From an uncultured Shimia sp. (lineage in GTDB: Bacteria; Pseudomonadota; Alphaproteobacteria; Rhodobacterales; Rhodobacteraceae): a stretch of DNA of 48,105 bases. Shown here one piece after another: positions 17,191 to 25,474 of this stretch. Every line of letters starts with the position of its first letter. The first letter of the stretch is position 1. The DNA lies in NCBI RefSeq assembly GCF_913054185.1, contig NZ_CAJXIV010000019.1, forward strand, positions 1 to 48,105. Direction: 5' to 3'. The notes beneath the pieces are model-generated. The model searched no databases, was not told the origin of the DNA, and was given only the letters and a program-made list of their open reading frames with translations. Made by a program: the position numbers and the translations under genes.

Positions 17191-17616
17191 TCAGCGTACG
17201 ACAAAGACCGATTGTTTGGCATGTCTCGATATTCGAGCAGCGTTGGGGCCGATCAAATAGTCTTTCAGCTGTGACTTATGTGCGCCCACGATAATCGCAT
17301 CCGCAGAGACATTTTCCGCTTCCTTCAGCACCAGATCATAAATGGTGCCTTGATCGACGTGCAGGCGCACTTTCTGTAAATCCGCGAAGCGCTCACCTGC
17401 CCAAGTTTCCAAGGCAACCTTGGCTTCCTGAAGAATGGCCTTGTTGTGATCTGCGCTGAAAAACGAACCAACAATCGACATTCCGTAGTCTGGCACGACA
17501 TTCATGATGTGCAACTCAGCATCGTCACGCTCCGCCATTGTTTTGGCAACCGCAGCAGGACGTTCAGACCCTTTCAGGTCATTCACGTCTACAGTCAGTA
17601 GTAGGGTCTTAAACAT
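17191..17616 (-). CDS. universal stress protein (UspA family)
   Basis: A 141-residue single-domain Usp. It starts MFKTLLLTVDVND and ends with the ATP-binding-type GAHKSQLKDYLIGPNAARISRHAKQSVFVV, i.e. G-x2-...-G-x9-[S] with a conserved C-terminal strand. It is the last gene of the leftward operon, 11 bases after the fused TRAP permease. Usp proteins encoded with TRAP transporters (TeaD is the studied example) modulate transport activity, so a regulatory role for this transporter is likely but inferred. Confidence 0.92.
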   Translation of the reverse strand: MFKTLLLTVDVNDLKGSERPAAVAKTMAERDDAELHIMNVVPDYGMSIVGSFFSADHNKAILQEAKVALETWAGERFADLQKVRLHVDQGTIYDLVLKEAENVSADAIIVGAHKSQLKDYLIGPNAARISRHAKQSVFVVR

Positions 17617-17627
17617 ATCACATCTCC

Positions 17628-20261
17628 CTAGAATGCAGGCTGCGTGGCGCGAGGCCGTTGAATCAGCATCAATCCGGCAAGCAGCAACAATGCTGGAATG
17701 AAGAACAGCTCTTTGGGCATGCGCTCATTTTCGACTTCTACTTGAGAAATCACCACGGGGTTGTCGCCGTAGTAGTCATACTCAGTGCCAAGCGAACCAA
17801 AGTATGGCGAACCTGGGAAAGGTTCTTCGAGAAGCAATTTCCCATCTTCTTCCAAAACCGCGAGGCCATTTTCTGTCATTGCCTCACCAGGTTCACCACC
17901 GGGATACACCATGGTGATGGTTGTGGCCCGATTATCTCCAGTGTCAAAGTCAGGACCTTCCACCTTAAAGCGGATCAGGCTGCCTTCCGGCTGTTCGCCA
18001 ACAAGTTGCACCGCCGCAGGGCCCGTCACGCTTTGGTACTTCTCAGTCACCAGATCCAGGAAGAAATCCGGGCGGAACAGCATGAACGCAATAAAGAGCA
18101 GCGCAACACTTTCCCAACGTTTGGATTTGGCTATGAAGTATCCTTGAGTTGCAGCTGCAAATATGAGCATCGCGATCAAACTTATGAAGAACACCAAGAT
18201 GGCTTTGCCCAAACTCACGTCAATCAACAGCAGATCTGTGTTGAAGATGAACATGAACGGCAGCAGGGCGGTACGAATGTCGTAAGCGAAGCCTTGGATA
18301 CCAGTCTTGATTGGATCACCACGAGAGATCGCCGCCGCAGCATAAGCCGCAAGCCCAACCGGAGGCGTGTCGTCGGCGAGGATGCCAAAGTAGAACACAA
18401 ACATGTGCACCGCGATCAATGGCACAACAAGGCCCGCCTGAGCACCAACGCTCACGATGACCGGGGCCATGAGAGAGCTCACCACGATGTAGTTCGCCGT
18501 GGTCGGCAAACCCATGCCTAGGATCAACGACAAAATTGCAACCAAAACCAGCAGGAGGATCAAGTTGCCACCTGAGATAACCTCGATCACTTGACCAATC
18601 ACTTGGTGCGCACCTGTCAGGCTGATGGTGCCAACAATGATGCCAGCGGCGCCTGTTGCGACGCCAATGCCAATCATGTTGCGTGCGCCCATGATCAGCC
18701 CCTGCACAAAGTCAGACCATCCCGTTGAGAAGGCCACGTTTAGCGCGGTTTCACCGCGGAAAAACGCTTTGATTGGACGATGCGTGAGAGCAACGATGAT
18801 CATAAAGATTGTTGCCCAGAATGCAGACAGCGCCGGTGACAGGCGGTCCAACGTTTCCGTTTTGACCATCAAATTCCAAACCAGGATAAAGATTGGCAAG
18901 GAGTAGTAAGCACCGCCCAAAAGCGTGGGCGTTAGGCGAGGGGCCTCTAGAGGTGCGTTTGGATCATCCATTGCGACGTCGGGATATTTCGACGCGAGGT
19001 ACAACAATGCCAGGTACATTATCGCCAGTAAAACAACGGCTGCGTAAATGCTGTCAGCCATCATGGGATCAAGTAAGTTGCGAATTCCAATCATCACGAA
19101 GGTGATCGCAGCCAGCCCCAAAAAACCTGTCAAAAATAGGACCATGATCATGATCGGGCCAATGTGACGGCCAGCTTTCTTGAGGCCTTTCATCTCCATT
19201 TTCAACGCCTCAAGGTGCACAATATACAAGAGAGCGATGTACGAAATGACGGCCGGCAAGAAGGCATGTTTGACGACGTCGATGTAGGGAATATTGACAT
19301 ATTCCACCATCAGGAAGGCCGCAGCCCCCATAACAGGAGGAGTCAGCTGGCCATTGGTGGAGGACGCAACTTCGACAGCACCGGCTTTTTCAGCCGGGAA
19401 GCCGATGCGCTTCATCAAGGGAATTGTGAAGGTACCGGTGGTCACGGTGTTAGCAATCGAGCTGCCGGAAATCATGCCGGTCATCATAGAACTCAGAACC
19501 GAGGCCTTCGCAGGTCCGCCACGCAGGGCGCCAAGCAGAGCAATTGCTACTTTAATGAACCAGTTCCCACCGCCAGCACGATCAAGAAGAGCACCAAACA
19601 GCACAAATAAGAAGATCATCGAGGTAGACACACCAAGTGCCACACCAAAGACACCTTCGGTCTGCATCCAGTAATGCCCAAGCGCCTTGGAAAACGATGC
19701 GCCACCGTAGTTAGTGATATCTCGCACCCACTCGGAATTTCCGCCAAAGAAGGCAAAAAGGACAAAAGATCCTGCAATGATGACGAGCGGTAGACCTAGC
19801 GAACGATACACGCAGATCATCAAAACCATCATGCCAATCGCAGACATTGTGATGTCTGTCGTCGTCCAAAGACCTGGGCGGTCCGCAATCTGATAGCGGA
19901 ACACAACGAGGTACAAGCAGGCGCCAACACCCAGTGCAATCAGCGCCCAATCGTAAAGCGGAATACGATCGCGCGGTGACGATTTGAACATCGGGAATGC
20001 GAGAATTGCCAAGGCGATCGCAAAGGCAAGGTGAATGTAACGCGCTTGCCCCACGATGTTTGCAAATCCGGAAAATCCTGTTGTTTGCGCGAGAACTCCC
20101 GGAAGTTTTGAAGCGATATAAAGCTGAAAAAGCGACCAGATAATGCAGATCGCGATGATCAATTGACCTTGAAAACCGTCGGCGTTGCGTGCGCCAGTAT
20201 CGACTTCTGCAACAAGTGCGTCGGCTTTGGCGGTGCCATCATTTTGATGATCTTGAGCCAT
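17628..20261 (-). CDS. TRAP transporter fused permease (TAXI type)
   Basis: An 877-residue fused small and large TRAP permease. Many transmembrane segments are visible, with the DctM-like core showing GSSIANTVTTGTFTIPLM, then GLPTTANYIV and DDTPPVGLAAYAAAAIS. The last ~170 residues contain a soluble segment between helices (about residues 740-845) consistent with DUF3394, as in other TAXI-linked fused permeases, and a final helix. It moves the ligand captured by the TAXI protein using an ion gradient. The ATG at 20261 has GGGGAA upstream. It follows the binding-protein gene after 85 bases that contain a strong stem-loop, and precedes the Usp gene by 11 bases. The substrate is unknown. Confidence 0.93.
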   Translation of the reverse strand: MAQDHQNDGTAKADALVAEVDTGARNADGFQGQLIIAICIIWSLFQLYIASKLPGVLAQTTGFSGFANIVGQARYIHLAFAIALAILAFPMFKSSPRDRIPLYDWALIALGVGACLYLVVFRYQIADRPGLWTTTDITMSAIGMMVLMICVYRSLGLPLVIIAGSFVLFAFFGGNSEWVRDITNYGGASFSKALGHYWMQTEGVFGVALGVSTSMIFLFVLFGALLDRAGGGNWFIKVAIALLGALRGGPAKASVLSSMMTGMISGSSIANTVTTGTFTIPLMKRIGFPAEKAGAVEVASSTNGQLTPPVMGAAAFLMVEYVNIPYIDVVKHAFLPAVISYIALLYIVHLEALKMEMKGLKKAGRHIGPIMIMVLFLTGFLGLAAITFVMIGIRNLLDPMMADSIYAAVVLLAIMYLALLYLASKYPDVAMDDPNAPLEAPRLTPTLLGGAYYSLPIFILVWNLMVKTETLDRLSPALSAFWATIFMIIVALTHRPIKAFFRGETALNVAFSTGWSDFVQGLIMGARNMIGIGVATGAAGIIVGTISLTGAHQVIGQVIEVISGGNLILLLVLVAILSLILGMGLPTTANYIVVSSLMAPVIVSVGAQAGLVVPLIAVHMFVFYFGILADDTPPVGLAAYAAAAISRGDPIKTGIQGFAYDIRTALLPFMFIFNTDLLLIDVSLGKAILVFFISLIAMLIFAAATQGYFIAKSKRWESVALLFIAFMLFRPDFFLDLVTEKYQSVTGPAAVQLVGEQPEGSLIRFKVEGPDFDTGDNRATTITMVYPGGEPGEAMTENGLAVLEEDGKLLLEEPFPGSPYFGSLGTEYDYYGDNPVVISQVEVENERMPKELFFIPALLLLAGLMLIQRPRATQPAF

Positions 20262-20286
20262 AATTTTCCCCGTTGAACCCATTCGT

Positions 20287-20320
20287 TGAAAAGCGCCCCG
20301 AAGTGCATTTCGGGGCGCTT
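20287..20320 (-). terminator. stem-loop between TAXI binding protein and TRAP permease
   Basis: AAGCGCCCCGAA (20291-20302) pairs perfectly with TTCGGGGCGCTT (20309-20320), 12 bp with a 6-base loop. Read leftward it is followed by TTTTC. It likely stops part of the transcription or protects the upstream mRNA, giving more binding protein than permease. Confidence 0.85.
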
Positions 20321-20346
20321 CCTATACTTGTAAACTCAGGCTGAAC

Positions 20347-21309
20347 TTACTTCAGGCCCAGCTCCATGTAGGCTTTTTCGGCACCTGGGTGCAGTGGCGC
20401 GCTGAGGCCATCTTCGACCATTTCAGCTGGGTCCAGGTTAGCAAACGCAGGGTGCAACTTGCGGAAGTCTTCCACATTTTCCATCACGGATTTTGCTACA
20501 ATGTAGACAACTTCGTCAGGAACGGTTGCGCTGGTTACAAAGGTTGCGCCAACACCAAATGTTGTGGTGTCGCCATCGGTGCCTTTGTACATGCCACCAG
20601 GAATGGTTGCCACACGATAGAACGGGTTGTCCGCTACCAGTTTTTCGACTTCAGGGCCTGTTACGCTGACAAGGGTCGCATCACATGTTGTGGTGGCTTC
20701 TTTGATCGCCGCAGCAGGGTGACCAATGGTGTAGATCATCGCGTCGATGTTGCCATCACACAGTTGCTTAGCCATCTCGGACCCTTTGTACTCTGTGGCC
20801 AGAGCAAAGTCGTCCATGCCAATGCCATAAGCATCCATCACCACTTCCATAGTCGCGCGCTGGCCAGAACCTGGGTTGCCGACGTTGACGCGTTTGCCTT
20901 TTAGGTCGGCAAAGCTGTTCACACCCGCGTCAGAGCGCGCGATCACAGTGAACGGCTCAGGGTGCACAGAGAATACTGCACGGATGTCGGGGAATGGGTT
21001 GTCGGCGAATTTGGAAGTGCCGTTGTATGCGTGGTACTGCCAGTCAGATTGGGCAACGCCAAATTCCAATTCGCCCGCTTTGATGGTGTTGATGTTGTAG
21101 ACAGATCCGCCAGTGGATTCCACGGCGCAACGGATGCCGTGCTCTTTGCGGCCTTTGTTGACCAAACGGCAGATTGCACCACCTGTCGGGTAGTAAACGC
21201 CGGTTACGCCACCGGTGCCAATGGAGATAAACTCCTGAGCAGAAGCGCCCGCAGAAATGCCCATGGAGGCGATAATGGCCGCACCGGCCAGTTTCAGTTT
21301 CGAAATCAT
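20347..21309 (-). CDS. TAXI family TRAP transporter solute-binding protein
   Basis: A 320-residue periplasmic binding protein. A Sec signal peptide (about residues 1-24, ending ASA-QEF) precedes the typical TAXI opening [26 protein letters not shown]. Further family features are [22 protein letters not shown] and [26 protein letters not shown] proteins bind small organic acids such as glutamate or 2-oxoglutarate; which one cannot be read here. The ATG at 21309 has GGGAG upstream. It lies between the RpiR regulator (49 bases upstream) and the fused permease. Confidence 0.95.
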   Translation of the reverse strand: MISKLKLAGAAIIASMGISAGASAQEFISIGTGGVTGVYYPTGGAICRLVNKGRKEHGIRCAVESTGGSVYNINTIKAGELEFGVAQSDWQYHAYNGTSKFADNPFPDIRAVFSVHPEPFTVIARSDAGVNSFADLKGKRVNVGNPGSGQRATMEVVMDAYGIGMDDFALATEYKGSEMAKQLCDGNIDAMIYTIGHPAAAIKEATTTCDATLVSVTGPEVEKLVADNPFYRVATIPGGMYKGTDGDTTTFGVGATFVTSATVPDEVVYIVAKSVMENVEDFRKLHPAFANLDPAEMVEDGLSAPLHPGAEKAYMELGLK

Positions 21310-21336
21310 CTTAGGCTCCCTAGTTGATGATAGTAT

Positions 21337-21346
21337 TGAAATTTCA
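21337..21346. promoter_or_regulatory. palindrome TGAAATTTCA before the TAXI gene
   Basis: A perfect 10-base palindrome in the 49-base gap between the RpiR gene and the TAXI gene. Its GAAA/TTTC arms echo the divergent site at 22280-22293, so it may be a second RpiR operator. Short, so chance occurrence is possible. Confidence 0.35.
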
Positions 21347-21358
21347 GTCTTTTTGTCT

Positions 21359-22225
21359 TTAGTCCACCCAGAAATCACCCAGGTCTTGATTGCGCCGCTC
21401 CACCTCGCGAATGCGGTCGCTTGTCCCTTCGCCAGATTGCGCGACAAGCATGGCAATCATCGACTCCATCAATGCCAGAGTCGCCGCATAAGACGAGAAG
21501 AATTGTGGACTATCTGACGGAACAATAAAGGGAAAAGTTGCATATTTGATCGCGGGACAGGTGTGACTGTCGCTGATCACGATGGTTTTTGCCCCAATAT
21601 CTTGTGCGGCTTGAGTGGCTCGCACCGCTCTATCAGCATAGGGGCGCTTCGTGATCACGAGTAAAACGTCTGCTGGGGTTAAGGACGCCAATGATGCACC
21701 TAAAGAGGCCCCCATGCGCCCTGCCAACGTCCAATTGGTTGAGAAATAGTTGGCCAAGTAGGCCATGTATTCAACGATTCCAGTGGAACCAAAGGCGCCA
21801 AATAGTACTACTGATCGCGCGTCGCCTAACGCGGTCACCGTATTTTGAAGTCGGTGTTTGTCGAGTGAGTCTGCGAGACCCGAAATGTTGGAAATACAGG
21901 CAGTCGCTTGCAGTTCATACATAGAATCTACGGAGTTCGCAGTTGTTTTGAGCCGTTGAGCCCGTTCAGAAAACGAACTTGTGCGCCCTCCGACAGATTT
22001 TCGGCAGACTTCGCGAAGTTCCTCGTAGGTTTCATAGCCTAGGGCTCGTGCAAGCCGTGACAGCGTGGCAGGGGAAACGCCACTTGCAGAAGAAATTGAG
22101 CGCAGGGATCTTGCCGCCACGTCCATTTCATTAGCTACAACAAAATCTGCCGCTTCCCGAAGCTTGACGCTTAGGTCGGCATAGTTCCCCGCAACCCGCT
22201 CTTGAAGACGGTCTGTGTTGTTCAC
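21359..22225 (-). CDS. MurR/RpiR family transcriptional regulator
   Basis: A 288-residue regulator. An N-terminal HTH_6 domain (about residues 5-80; [29 protein letters not shown]) is followed by a SIS sugar-phosphate-binding-type domain ([43 protein letters not shown]). The start is set at GTG 22225, preceded by a strong GGAGGG at ideal spacing; an in-frame ATG ten codons earlier lacks such a site. It heads the leftward TAXI/TRAP/Usp operon and diverges from the beta-keto acid cleavage enzyme and aminotransferase genes, with a palindrome in between. It therefore probably controls both sides in response to a metabolite of this pathway. Confidence 0.92.
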   Translation of the reverse strand: MNNTDRLQERVAGNYADLSVKLREAADFVVANEMDVAARSLRSISSASGVSPATLSRLARALGYETYEELREVCRKSVGGRTSSFSERAQRLKTTANSVDSMYELQATACISNISGLADSLDKHRLQNTVTALGDARSVVLFGAFGSTGIVEYMAYLANYFSTNWTLAGRMGASLGASLASLTPADVLLVITKRPYADRAVRATQAAQDIGAKTIVISDSHTCPAIKYATFPFIVPSDSPQFFSSYAATLALMESMIAMLVAQSGEGTSDRIREVERRNQDLGDFWVD

Positions 22226-22237
22226 GAATCCCTCCAC

Positions 22238-22266
22238 TTGACAGGGATTATTCATATGTTTTAGCT
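22238..22266 (+). promoter_or_regulatory. candidate promoter of the BKACE-aminotransferase operon
   Basis: TTGACA (22238-22243) is followed by a 17-base spacer and TTAGCT (22261-22266). The -35 is consensus and the -10 is weak. The palindrome at 22280-22293 lies just downstream of the predicted transcript start. Confidence 0.45.
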
Positions 22267-22279
22267 CGGGTCAAGATTC

Positions 22280-22293
22280 GAAACGTTCGTTTC
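22280..22293. promoter_or_regulatory. putative RpiR operator
   Basis: GAAACG-TT-CGTTTC is an inverted repeat with 6-bp arms in the gap between the RpiR and BKACE genes. Its position downstream of a TTGACA promoter suits repression by blocking. Assignment to the adjacent RpiR is inference. Confidence 0.5.
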
Positions 22294-22336
22294 ACCAAGG
22301 GTGCTTGAAGGTCGCCGACTACAGAAAGAAACAGAG

Positions 22337-23167
22337 ATGCCCAAAAACAGCATCAAGCCGCAATTGGGGTGTGAAGCCTTGGTGCCTTTAAAGGTGACCG
22401 TTGCTCCCAATGGTGCCCGTAAGACCAAAACAGATCACCCGAACCTACCCGTTTCCATTGAGGATATTGCCTACACTGCAAGGCAATGCTCTGCTGCAGG
22501 GGCGCATGAGCTTCATCTGCATATTCGAGATGGCAAGGGCCAGCATACCCTAGACCCAGCGCGATACCGGGAGGCAATTTCCGCGGTGTCTGAAGCTGCG
22601 CCAGACATGCAAATCCAGATCACAACAGAAGCTGCTGGGCTATTTGACGTGGCGGAACAGTTTGAAACATTGAAACAGTTGGTGCCCTCAGCTGCGAGTG
22701 TGTCAGTCCGTGAAATGGCGCGAGACGACACTGTTTCTCGCCAGCTGTATGCTTTTGCCCATGAGGCAGGCGTTTCAATTCAACACATTCTCTATGATGC
22801 GAGAGACATCGCGCAGTATCGGGCGTGGCTTTCTGATGCGGCGATTGCCTCTACTCAACGGGATGTTTTGCTTGTTACCGGACAATACAACCCTCCAAAG
22901 CCTGCAAAGGTAGAGGAGCTTTCACCGCTACTGACCGCTTTAGCCGGGGAAATGTCTTCATGGACCGTGTGTGCGTTTGGAGAGAGTGAGCAAGCTGTTA
23001 TGCAATCCGTAATCCGCCAAGGAGGCCATGTCAGGGTTGGGTTTGAAAACAACGTCCATCGATCTGACGGGCAATTGCTTAAGGACAATGCAGAAAGCGT
23101 GTCCGGTGTTGTTCAATGCGCCAATCGTTTGGGGCGCTCGATGTTAGGAAAGGTGCAAGGTCAATGA
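22337..23167 (+). CDS. beta-keto acid cleavage enzyme (BKACE, DUF849)
   Basis: A 276-residue member of the 3-keto-5-aminohexanoate cleavage enzyme family. These are zinc TIM-barrel enzymes that condense a beta-keto acid with acetyl-CoA, giving acetoacetate and a new acyl-CoA. Visible features are the N-terminal EALVPLKVTVAPNGA, the zinc-binding HLHIRDGKG (His-x-His), and near the end VRVGFENN, the family's VRxGxED-like loop. The Glu-Asp of that loop reads Glu-Asn here. The substrate in this diverse family is not readable. The ATG at 22337 is the likely start. It overlaps the aminotransferase start by 4 bases (ATGA), indicating coupled translation and a shared pathway. Confidence 0.88.
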   Translation: MPKNSIKPQLGCEALVPLKVTVAPNGARKTKTDHPNLPVSIEDIAYTARQCSAAGAHELHLHIRDGKGQHTLDPARYREAISAVSEAAPDMQIQITTEAAGLFDVAEQFETLKQLVPSAASVSVREMARDDTVSRQLYAFAHEAGVSIQHILYDARDIAQYRAWLSDAAIASTQRDVLLVTGQYNPPKPAKVEELSPLLTALAGEMSSWTVCAFGESEQAVMQSVIRQGGHVRVGFENNVHRSDGQLLKDNAESVSGVVQCANRLGRSMLGKVQGQ

Positions 23168-24486
23168 GCCACGTATTCCCAAGGCATAGCCGAAAAGAGT
23201 TGCCCGTCATTGCTCGGGGGGAGGGGCCTTTTCTTTACGACACGTCTGGCAAAGCATACTTCGACGGCTCCGGTGGCGCCGCAGTGAGCTGTTTGGGGCA
23301 TTCTGACCCAGCTGTGCTGGCAGCGATAAAAGCGCAAGTAGATGCCGTTGCCTTTGCACACACGGGTTTTTTTACGTCAGAACCCGCTGAACGGTTGGCA
23401 GGCAAATTAATTGAAAATGCCCCCGGAAATCTGGATCGCGTGTACTTGGTGTCGGGCGGATCTGAGGCCGTAGAGAGCGCTTTGAAGTTGGCCCGGCAAT
23501 ATGTGTTTGAAAAAGGCGAAACGAAGCGTCGGCATGTGATTGCTCGGCGTCAAAGCTATCACGGCAACACACTTGGAGCCCTGGCAACTGGCGGAAATCT
23601 TTGGCGACGCGAGCCGTTCTCTCCCTTGTTGATGGAAACGCATCATATTTCGCCGTGTTATGCTTATCGCGGGCAAAACCCCGAAGAGACCAGTTTCGAC
23701 TATGGACAACGTGTGGCGCAAGAACTGGAGGACAAAATTCTTGAACTTGGGCCGCAGGAGGTTATGGCTTTTGTGGCTGAGCCGATCGTGGGCGCAACTT
23801 CAGGCGCAGTGCCACCTGTTGAGGGTTACTTCAAAAGGGTGCGGGAGATTTGTGACAAGTACGGTGTTTTGCTCATTTTGGATGAAGTGATGTGTGGCAT
23901 GGGCCGCACCGGGAGTTTGTTTGCCTATGAGCAAGAGGGCATTTTTCCGGATATTTGCGCCATCGCAAAAGGGCTTGGCGCGGGGTACCAGCCCATAGGT
24001 GCCATGCTTTGCACGTCCGAAATTTACGATGTGATCCAACAGGGGTCAGGTTTTTTTCAACACGGGCACACCTACAATGGGCACCCAACTGCGGCTGCAG
24101 CTGCGCTGGCTGTTGCTAAGCGACTGATCGACGACGATGCCATCTCGAATGTTGCGCCAATGGGGGCGAAGCTAATGGACGAGCTTCATAATGCGTTTTT
24201 GCACCATCCACACATTGGAGACATTCGCGGTCGTGGTCTGTTTCTAGGGTTGGAAGTCGTAAAGAATCGCGAGACCAAAGAGCCTTTTGAATCTGAACTC
24301 GCTATACCTGCGCGCCTGAAGATAGCAGCGTTCGAAGCCGGTCTGATCTGTTATCCGATGGGAGGTACCATAGACGGCAAGCAAGGAGCTCACGTTTTGT
24401 TGGCACCGCCGTTTATTATGGAGACGTCCCACATTGATCTCATCGTTGGTACGCTAAAGAAAGCACTCACCAAAGTGCTTCCCTAA
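23164..24486 (+). CDS. class III PLP-dependent aminotransferase
   Basis: A 440-residue fold-type I transaminase (class III, omega-amino acid type). It has the N-terminal YFDGSGGAAVSCLGH, phosphate-cup SGGSEAVESALKLARQY, SYHGNTLGALA, the cofactor-binding LILDEVMCGMGRTG, and the Schiff-base lysine in IAKGLGAGYQPIGA (Lys269). HGHTYNGHPTAAAA follows. Class III enzymes act on distal amino groups (beta-alanine, taurine, diamines, amino-ketones). Coupling to BKACE suggests they act one after the other on an amino/keto acid, the aminotransferase making the beta-keto acid that BKACE cleaves. This order is inference. The gene ends 11 bases before the convergent hydrolase gene. Confidence 0.93.
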   Translation: MSHVFPRHSRKELPVIARGEGPFLYDTSGKAYFDGSGGAAVSCLGHSDPAVLAAIKAQVDAVAFAHTGFFTSEPAERLAGKLIENAPGNLDRVYLVSGGSEAVESALKLARQYVFEKGETKRRHVIARRQSYHGNTLGALATGGNLWRREPFSPLLMETHHISPCYAYRGQNPEETSFDYGQRVAQELEDKILELGPQEVMAFVAEPIVGATSGAVPPVEGYFKRVREICDKYGVLLILDEVMCGMGRTGSLFAYEQEGIFPDICAIAKGLGAGYQPIGAMLCTSEIYDVIQQGSGFFQHGHTYNGHPTAAAAALAVAKRLIDDDAISNVAPMGAKLMDELHNAFLHHPHIGDIRGRGLFLGLEVVKNRETKEPFESELAIPARLKIAAFEAGLICYPMGGTIDGKQGAHVLLAPPFIMETSHIDLIVGTLKKALTKVLP

Positions 24487-24497
24487 GCTCACGCGTT

Positions 24498-25334
24498 TCA
24501 TTTTAGGAATGTCGCCGCCTTCATCGAGGGCGGTGCCTGGATGCCGAGGCGGCCAAGAATGGTTGGAGCGAGCTGGAGCTGCGAAAGAACCGCATCAGCC
24601 TTTGGCCCATTGGCATCACCGAAGTAATAGAGCGCAAACTCCTGTTGCAGTGGGTCATTGCCGCCATGATGTCCCCGTGCATCCTGACCATGATCTGCCG
24701 TGACAATCACTTCGAATCCCATCTGTCGCCATCTCGGAATGAAAGGCGCCAACATTTCGTCCATCACAAAACACGCGTGATCCATTTCGTGGCTGTCGTG
24801 CTGGAACCGATGCCCCATGCTATCCAACGTACATGTGTGTAACATGCCGTAATCTAGCCCATGGTTGAGGCAGAGATTGGTAAGGGTTGCGAACAAATCA
24901 ACATCTGACGGCGTCATTTGATTGGCCGCGCCATACCCGGTCATTGTGTGGAACCGACCGTGGTTGATGGTTTGGCTATCAGCTTCATCATACTCGATAT
25001 CGCGAACATAATCGAATGGATGCCGATTGAAAAATTCGGACCAGAAAGAATGGGCAACAGCTCCGGTTTTGCCTCCACCCTTGCGTACTTCGGAGAAGAT
25101 ATCAGGTTGTTTGATCCGAAACACGTTTCCATTGCCGGTACAGCCATGTTCTTGAGGTGTGACACCGGTGTGAATCGAAGCGTAACAGCTGGCAGAAATA
25201 GACGGTAGAACAGAGGTCATTTTCCATTTTTGGGCAGTGCCATCAGCAACCCAGCCTTCCAAATTGCCAAAAAGACGCGACCAGTTCCGCCAGGGCACGC
25301 CATCCAAAATGATGAGAAGTAATTTGTTGTCCAG
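24498..25334 (-). CDS. alkaline phosphatase superfamily hydrolase (nucleotide pyrophosphatase/phosphodiesterase-like)
   Basis: About 278 residues if started at the CTG at 25334. Metal-binding motifs of the alkaline phosphatase fold are present: LLIILDGVPW (Asp), SISASCYASIHTGVTPQEHG with a likely Ser/Thr nucleophile, TLDSMGHRFQHDSHEMD, and VTADHGQDARGHHGG. It resembles type I phosphodiesterases and phosphonoacetate-hydrolase-like enzymes and may cleave phosphate or phosphonate esters. There is no signal peptide. Upstream in-frame starts are poor: GTG 25451 lies inside a terminator hairpin and ATG 25421 directly follows its T-run with no ribosome-binding site. CTG 25334 has GGAGG 8 bases before it and begins at the conserved core. 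It follows the ABC operon on the same strand. Confidence 0.8.
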   Translation of the reverse strand: MDNKLLLIILDGVPWRNWSRLFGNLEGWVADGTAQKWKMTSVLPSISASCYASIHTGVTPQEHGCTGNGNVFRIKQPDIFSEVRKGGGKTGAVAHSFWSEFFNRHPFDYVRDIEYDEADSQTINHGRFHTMTGYGAANQMTPSDVDLFATLTNLCLNHGLDYGMLHTCTLDSMGHRFQHDSHEMDHACFVMDEMLAPFIPRWRQMGFEVIVTADHGQDARGHHGGNDPLQQEFALYYFGDANGPKADAVLSQLQLAPTILGRLGIQAPPSMKAATFLK

Positions 25335-25421
25335 CTTACCGTCCTCCGATGTTGTGAAAACCGTAGACCAAGATTCTACAATTGAAAGCACAGGGCCGAC
25401 ATTTTTGGTTTGATTGCGCAT

Positions 25422-25453
25422 AAAAAACGGCGGCGTCCTTGCGAACGCCACCG
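25422..25453 (-). terminator. intrinsic terminator of the Dpp-type ABC operon
   Basis: Read leftward, CGGTGGCGTTC-GCAA-GGACGCCGCCG is an 11-bp stem with two G-U pairs and a GCAA tetraloop, followed by six T. It starts 21 bases after the ATPase stop. Confidence 0.92.
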
Positions 25454-25474
25454 TCGAGTCTGGTTAGTCAGGTT

